Source of the DNA: Deltaproteobacteria bacterium
Lineage (GTDB): Bacteria > Myxococcota_A > SURF-8
Assembly (NCBI GenBank): GCA_029570245.1
Contig: JAKQSH010000112.1
Location: 1 to 10,197, forward strand
Reading direction: 5' to 3'
DNA length: 10,197 bases
This document shows positions 6,306 through 10,197 of this stretch, one piece after another. The translations under genes and the position numbers were made by a program. Numbering within the stretch: position 1 is the stretch's first letter; each line of letters begins with the position of its first letter. The notes beneath the pieces were generated by a model, which saw nothing but the letters and a program-made list of their open reading frames with translations, was not told the DNA's origin and did not search any database.

Positions 6306-7556
6306 ATGAGAGGCAAAAACGCAATAACATTCGGATTTTACGGGAAACTTTCAGCGGCGGCGCTGGTTTTTTCCCTTCTGACGGCGCTTTCTGCCTGCGG
6401 AGTCAAAGGGGCGCCTCTTCCGCCTAAAGAAAACAAACCGCCCCAGGCCGTGAATGTCAGCGCCGTTTCGCATGACGGCAGAGTTCACATCAGCTGGCTT
6501 CTTCCTGCAGTTGTCGATCCGCAGTTCAAACCGGTGGCTTTTCAGGTGGTGCGCAACGAATGGCCGGACGCCGATCCCAGCCCCGAAACTGTCAAGAAAA
6601 GCATTCTGGCCGATATAGAAGCGCCGGAAGCCGAGCCCGGTTCGGAAGCCTCCAGAATGGTTTTCATCGACGAACTGCTTACAAAAGGTCGTTTCTATCA
6701 ATATGTAATAAGCAGTTACGACTCTGAAAAACGCTTTTCCGATCCGTTTGTCATTGAGCGCTTCGAAATGCGCTATCCGATGGATAAAATAACCGGACTG
6801 AAAGTTTCCTCTATCGAAGGAAGCGTCAGGCTGGCATGGAACCCTCCGCCGCAGCAGAGCATGGAGCAGCTGAAAAGCGTGATGGACTCGATGAAAAATG
6901 GCGGAAATCTTGACTTGGAGAAATTGAAGGAAAGCAGCGAAGCGCTGCCGGACAGTGAGAGATTTTATGTCAATGTTTACCGTGCAATGGGGAAAGACGG
7001 CCAGTTCAGCCGTTCGCCCATAAACAGCAAGCCGCTGGAGGCAAACGAGTTCGAAGACAGTGACGCGCAGCCCGGAAAAACATGGCGTTACAAAGTCTGT
7101 GCAGTGCGCATCGACGCAGGCGGAATGCAGCTTGAAGGTCCTCTGGGGCTGGAAGTAAGCGCCGAAATTACCGATCACACTCCACCGCCTGCGCCACTGA
7201 TAATTTCCGCAGAAGCCGTAGACGGTGGCATTAAGCTGCGCTGGAAGCCGGTTGAAGACAAGTCGCTTCTCGGTTACTGGCTGGAACGTCGTATCGACGG
7301 GAAATTCAGCGACGTTTCCGGTTTTCTTACAGTTGACGAATTCACCGACCGCAAAATTCCGGCTGCTGTTCCCGGTGTTTTCGTTTATCGTGTCGTCGTG
7401 CGCGATCAGGCCGGAAACTCTGCCGTATCTGCCGAACAGACGGTTGAATACGCCCCGCAGAAAGAGTCTGATAAAAATTCCGATGCGGCGCTTCCGGCAG
7501 AGAATACCGCTCCAACTCAGCAGCAGAGTGATGCTGTACCACTTGAAAAGAAATAA
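6306..7556 (+). CDS. Fibronectin type III domain lipoprotein heading the dap operon
   Basis: A 416-residue lipoprotein. Its signal peptide has a basic start and a hydrophobic core (LSAAALVFSLLTA) and ends in the lipobox LSAC with the acylated cysteine at residue 31. Residue 32 is glycine, not aspartate, so sorting to the outer membrane is likely. CGVKGAPLPP directly follows the cleavage point. Three fibronectin type III-like modules can be traced: about 45-155 (VNVSAVSHDGRVHISWLLP start), about 158-290 (ITGLKVSSIEGSVRLAWNPP, with a helical insert near 183-215) and about 293-383 (the clearest: GGIKLRWKPVEDKSLLGYWL, then FVYRVVVRDQAGN). Residues 384-416 are a polar, probably disordered tail. 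Such modules usually bind protein or glycan partners; no enzymatic motif is seen. The gene is 29 bases ahead of dapA and probably shares its transcript. The CGxKG start recalls the small LptM/YifL lipoprotein next to lysine genes in enterobacteria, but this protein is far larger. The precise role is unknown. Confidence 0.85.
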   Translation: MRGKNAITFGFYGKLSAAALVFSLLTALSACGVKGAPLPPKENKPPQAVNVSAVSHDGRVHISWLLPAVVDPQFKPVAFQVVRNEWPDADPSPETVKKSILADIEAPEAEPGSEASRMVFIDELLTKGRFYQYVISSYDSEKRFSDPFVIERFEMRYPMDKITGLKVSSIEGSVRLAWNPPPQQSMEQLKSVMDSMKNGGNLDLEKLKESSEALPDSERFYVNVYRAMGKDGQFSRSPINSKPLEANEFEDSDAQPGKTWRYKVCAVRIDAGGMQLEGPLGLEVSAEITDHTPPPAPLIISAEAVDGGIKLRWKPVEDKSLLGYWLERRIDGKFSDVSGFLTVDEFTDRKIPAAVPGVFVYRVVVRDQAGNSAVSAEQTVEYAPQKESDKNSDAALPAENTAPTQQQSDAVPLEKK

Positions 7557-7585
7557 TTTTATTACTGGATCAACAGGGAAAAATA

Positions 7586-8464
7586 ATGAAATACAAGGGT
7601 GTATATACCGCACTGGTTACGCCGTTCAAGGATGGCGCAGTCGATTACGCGGCCTTTGACTGTCTGCTTGAACGCCAGCTGGAAGCCGGTGTGCATGGTG
7701 TGGTTCCGTTGGGTTCTACCGGTGAAGCCGCCACGTTGAGCGCAGACGAACGCGCCGAAATCATTCGCCGTACAGTCAGGTTTGTTGACGGACGAGCTGT
7801 TGTTGTTGTTGGCACCGGCAGCAACAGTACTGCAATAAGCATCGAAAACAGCCGCATCGCCGCCGACCTGGGCGCAGATGCGGTCATGCTTATGACGCCG
7901 CCATACAACAAACCGTCGCAGACTGGAATTTACGCCCACTTCGAAGCCGTAAAAAAAGCGGTGGACGTGCCGCTTTTCGCCTACAACATTCCGGGGCGTT
8001 CTGTTGTCAATATGACACCCGAAACAATTAAGCGTATGGCGGATGACGGTCTGATTGTTGCAATAAAAGAAGCTTCCGGCAACCTGTTGCAGGTGATGGA
8101 AGTGCTGCGGCTCTGCGGCGACAGAATCGACGTTCTTTCGGGAGATGATTTCTTCCTGTATCCGTATCTTGAACTGGGAGCTTCCGGAATCATCTGCACC
8201 TGCTCGAATCTCGTTCCGGAACGTACTCTTACCATTTATGAAAACTGGTGCGAAGGCGATCATGTCGCCGCCCGCGAAGCTCAACTGGCGTTGCTGCCGC
8301 TGATGCAGACTCTGTTCATCGACACCAATCCTGTTCCAGTAAAAGCGGCGCTGGCTGAACTAGGTCTGTGTGAAGCGGGAGTGCGTTTGCCGCTGGTGGG
8401 GCTTCAGCCGGAAGCGCTCGAAAAGCTGCGGGCCTGTATGCGCATGTACGGTCTTATAAATTGA
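7586..8464 (+). CDS. dapA: 4-hydroxy-tetrahydrodipicolinate synthase
   Basis: A complete 292-residue cytoplasmic enzyme of the usual family length. It condenses pyruvate with L-aspartate-4-semialdehyde, the first committed step to diaminopimelate and lysine. The residues align without shift to E. coli numbering: Schiff-base lysine K161 (in AIKEASGN), catalytic Y133 (FAYNIPGR), R138 for substrate binding, Y107 and T45. The loop reads GSTGE instead of GTTGE, so the T44 position is serine, which keeps a hydroxyl. Residues that bind inhibitory lysine in E. coli are largely changed: H53 is A, H56 is R and E84 is I, while N80 remains. This suggests weak or no lysine feedback, an inference from alignment by eye. 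AGGGA lies six bases before the ATG. The stop codon overlaps the TTG start of dapB, so the two are translationally coupled. Confidence 0.95.
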   Translation: MKYKGVYTALVTPFKDGAVDYAAFDCLLERQLEAGVHGVVPLGSTGEAATLSADERAEIIRRTVRFVDGRAVVVVGTGSNSTAISIENSRIAADLGADAVMLMTPPYNKPSQTGIYAHFEAVKKAVDVPLFAYNIPGRSVVNMTPETIKRMADDGLIVAIKEASGNLLQVMEVLRLCGDRIDVLSGDDFFLYPYLELGASGIICTCSNLVPERTLTIYENWCEGDHVAAREAQLALLPLMQTLFIDTNPVPVKAALAELGLCEAGVRLPLVGLQPEALEKLRACMRMYGLIN

Positions 8465-9267
8465 AAACGCCGGACGTTATTGAAACAGCACTGAACGGAG
8501 CCTGCGGGCGTATGGGACTGACTCTTGTCAGGCTCATGCAGGATTATCCGAAACTGGAGCTTGTAAGCGCATTCGACATGCCGGAGGCTCGCGGCTTTGC
8601 ATACGACATCGGAATGAGCGCCGGAGTCGGACCACTTGGCGTTGTAGTCGAAAAACTCGCCGAATTTTCGGCGGACATCGTAATTGACTTTTCGTCGCCT
8701 GCCGGAACGCGCACTCTGCTTGAAAATATCAGCGGGAAAAACATTGCGCTGGTCTGTGGAACCACCGGCCTTGACCGCACTGCGGAAAACGTATTGCGTC
8801 GCCACGCCGAGCATGCACCGGTGCTGTGGGCCCCGAATTTTTCCATAGGCATGAACGTGCTGGGGCGCCTGGCCGCCGAAGCTGCTGCAATTCTAGGTGA
8901 AGATTACGATATCGAAATCATCGAAGCTCATCATCGCCGCAAAAAAGACGCACCTTCCGGTTCTGCGCTGATGCTGGGCCGCGAAGCGGCGCTGGCGCGC
9001 GGACTTGATTTTGCACAGGCTCAGAAACACGGCAGGCATGGAGTTTCTGGCGAGCGCCCGCGTGAGGAGATCGGTTTTCATGCCATTCGCGGCGGAGACA
9101 CTGTAGGCGAACACATCGTGTGGCTGTCGGGACCGGGCGAACGCCTGGAGCTTACGCATCGGGTACAGTCGCGCGACACGCTGGCCGCCGGCGCTTTGAA
9201 GGCCGCTGTCTGGCTGGCCGGGCGCGAAGCCGGTTTGTACACAATGGCCGACATGCTGGGCCTGTAA
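8461..9267 (+). CDS. dapB: 4-hydroxy-tetrahydrodipicolinate reductase
   Basis: A complete 268-residue cytoplasmic enzyme that reduces the DapA product to tetrahydrodipicolinate with NAD(P)H. The nucleotide-binding glycine motif is NGACGRMG (12-19), with D39 at the end of the second strand, compatible with NADH use. VCGTTGLD (98-105) and APNFSIGMNVL (124-134) are conserved family segments. The signature EAHHRRKKDAPSGSA (155-169) contains the catalytic H157/H158 and K161. The C-terminal GFHAIRGGDTVGEH and SRDTLAAGALKAA are also typical. The start is a TTG at 8461 that overlaps the dapA stop in TTGA. No good ribosome site precedes it, and the next in-frame ATG lies inside the glycine motif, so translation probably depends on ribosomes finishing dapA. 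The aminotransferase gene starts 18 bases after the stop. Confidence 0.95.
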   Translation: MKTPDVIETALNGACGRMGLTLVRLMQDYPKLELVSAFDMPEARGFAYDIGMSAGVGPLGVVVEKLAEFSADIVIDFSSPAGTRTLLENISGKNIALVCGTTGLDRTAENVLRRHAEHAPVLWAPNFSIGMNVLGRLAAEAAAILGEDYDIEIIEAHHRRKKDAPSGSALMLGREAALARGLDFAQAQKHGRHGVSGERPREEIGFHAIRGGDTVGEHIVWLSGPGERLELTHRVQSRDTLAAGALKAAVWLAGREAGLYTMADMLGL

Positions 9268-9273
9268 AAATTC

Positions 9274-9278
9274 AGGAG
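9274..9278 (+). promoter_or_regulatory. Ribosome binding site of the dapL TTG start
   Basis: AGGAG seven bases before the TTG at 9286. It supports a non-ATG start; the first in-frame ATG is far inside the conserved N-terminal region. Confidence 0.7.
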
Positions 9279-9285
9279 TTTCAAA

Positions 9286-10197
9286 TTGACCGAAGAGAAA
9301 ACATTCACAGTAAAAGCCGCCGACTGGGTCGGCAAGCTTCCTCCTTATCTTTTTGCACGACTTGACGAAGCCGCCGCCGAAGCCAGAGCCGGCGGTGTCG
9401 ATGTAATCGACCTCGGCACCGGCGATCCCGATCTTCCCACTCCTGAACCAATAGTGAACGCCATGCAGCGAGCCTGCGCAGTTCAGGAAAATCATATGTA
9501 TCCGAGTTATTCCGGCTCACCGCGTTTCCGCAAAGCCTGCACCGACTGGATGCGGAACCGTTTCGGAGTGACGCTCGATCCCGATTCTCAGATACTGGCG
9601 CTGATCGGTGCGAAGGAAGGCGTCGCTCACCTGGTGCAGTCCATTGTGAATCCGGGTGACGTGGTGCTGGCGACAACCCCGGGCTATCCGCCTTATTTCT
9701 CATCGGCGCTTATGACCGGAGCACAGTCTTACGCGATGCCGCTTCTGGCCGAAAACAGATTTCTGCCGCGTCTCGATCTGGTGCCGGAAGAAATCCGCAG
9801 ACGCGCACGAATAATGTTCATCAATTATCCCAACAATCCAACGGGAGCGCGCGCCGATCTGGAGTTCTTCAAAGAAGCGCTGGATTTCTGCCGCGCATAC
9901 GGAATACTGCTGGCGCACGACGCTGCCTATGTCGAATGCTATGACTCCGGCGACAGACCGCATTCTATATTTGAAGTGTCCGGTGCAGATGAAGTAGCAG
10001 TCGAACTGCATTCGTTCTCGAAGGCATTCAACATGTGCGGCTGGCGTATCGGTTTTGCCGCCGGAAACCGCCAGGCGCTGAAGGCACTGGGCACCGTCAA
10101 AAAAATAATCGACAGCGGTCCGTTTACTGCGGTTCAGGAAGCCGCCATTGCCGGTCTGGAAATGCCTGAAGCCGACAAACGCGCTCTGCGCAGTATT
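9286..10197 (+). CDS. dapL: LL-diaminopimelate aminotransferase, 5' part (runs off the window)
   Basis: An open frame of 304 codons from a TTG start to the end of the window; the family is usually about 380-410 residues, so the C-terminal quarter is outside. It is a fold type I, PLP-dependent aminotransferase. The N-terminal LPPYLFARLDEAA, then GTGDPDLPTP, YPSYSGSPRFRKA and GAKEGVAHL are close to DapL enzymes of Deltaproteobacteria and methanogens. Cofactor residues visible are N184 in NYPNNPTGA, D212 and Y215 in HDAAYVE, the Schiff-base lysine K246 in HSFSKAFNM, and R254 in GWRIGF. DapL makes LL-diaminopimelate from tetrahydrodipicolinate and glutamate in one step, bypassing the succinylase and acetylase branches. 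The position directly after dapA and dapB strongly favours this over alanine or aspartate aminotransferase, which have related sequences. It sits 18 bases after dapB in the same operon. Confidence 0.88.
   Translation, partial: MTEEKTFTVKAADWVGKLPPYLFARLDEAAAEARAGGVDVIDLGTGDPDLPTPEPIVNAMQRACAVQENHMYPSYSGSPRFRKACTDWMRNRFGVTLDPDSQILALIGAKEGVAHLVQSIVNPGDVVLATTPGYPPYFSSALMTGAQSYAMPLLAENRFLPRLDLVPEEIRRRARIMFINYPNNPTGARADLEFFKEALDFCRAYGILLAHDAAYVECYDSGDRPHSIFEVSGADEVAVELHSFSKAFNMCGWRIGFAAGNRQALKALGTVKKIIDSGPFTAVQEAAIAGLEMPEADKRALRSI

Noticed and set aside
6351..7613. Long 420-residue open frame on the minus strand opposite the lipoprotein and dapA start
   Set aside because: Its translation shows no recognisable domain, and it lies opposite a gene with a clear ribosome site, lipobox and FN3 modules. 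It is a codon-bias shadow.

Overview
The window is an ordinary-looking chromosomal stretch from a diderm (outer-membrane-bearing) bacterium. The outer membrane is indicated by a beta-barrel protein ending in phenylalanine, an OmpA-type protein with a peptidoglycan-binding-like C-terminal domain, and a lipoprotein with a clear lipobox. Lysine/diaminopimelate genes in the order dapA-dapB-dapL (the aminotransferase route) are, from general knowledge, common in Deltaproteobacteria-grade lineages such as the Geobacter group and also occur in several candidate phyla. I cannot place the organism more precisely from sequence alone. I see no tRNA, rRNA, CRISPR array, insertion sequence or phage gene.

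Layout: (1) Positions 1-2258, plus strand: the 3' part of a DUF885-family putative metallopeptidase, followed after 11 bases by a complete NAD-dependent nucleotide-sugar epimerase of the UDP-N-acetylglucosamine 4-epimerase (WbpP/TviC) type. (2) Positions 2352-6091, minus strand: a three-gene envelope block. Read in transcription order, it holds a large OmpA-like protein with six thrombospondin type 3-like calcium-binding repeats, a secreted outer-membrane beta-barrel protein, and a single-pass membrane protein with a GYF_2-like N-terminal region. Each of the three has a plausible promoter of its own, and the beta-barrel gene has a perfect TTGACA -35 box with a dyad repeat surrounding its -10 box. 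(3) Positions 6092-6305: a 214-base divergent intergenic region that must carry control signals for both flanking units. (4) Positions 6306-10197, plus strand: a tight operon of a fibronectin type III lipoprotein, dapA, dapB and the 5' three quarters or so of dapL.

The dap genes act together. DapA condenses aspartate semialdehyde with pyruvate, DapB reduces the product to tetrahydrodipicolinate, and DapL converts this directly to LL-diaminopimelate, supplying peptidoglycan cross-links and lysine. The lipoprotein at the head of this operon and the OmpA-like protein read divergently from it both concern the cell envelope. The sequence shows that they are neighbours but not that they are co-regulated. 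No convincing new defence or mobile system was found. The points most worth a second look are the dyad at the beta-barrel promoter, the replaced diaminopimelate-binding aspartate in the OmpA-like domain, and the lipoprotein-dap association.
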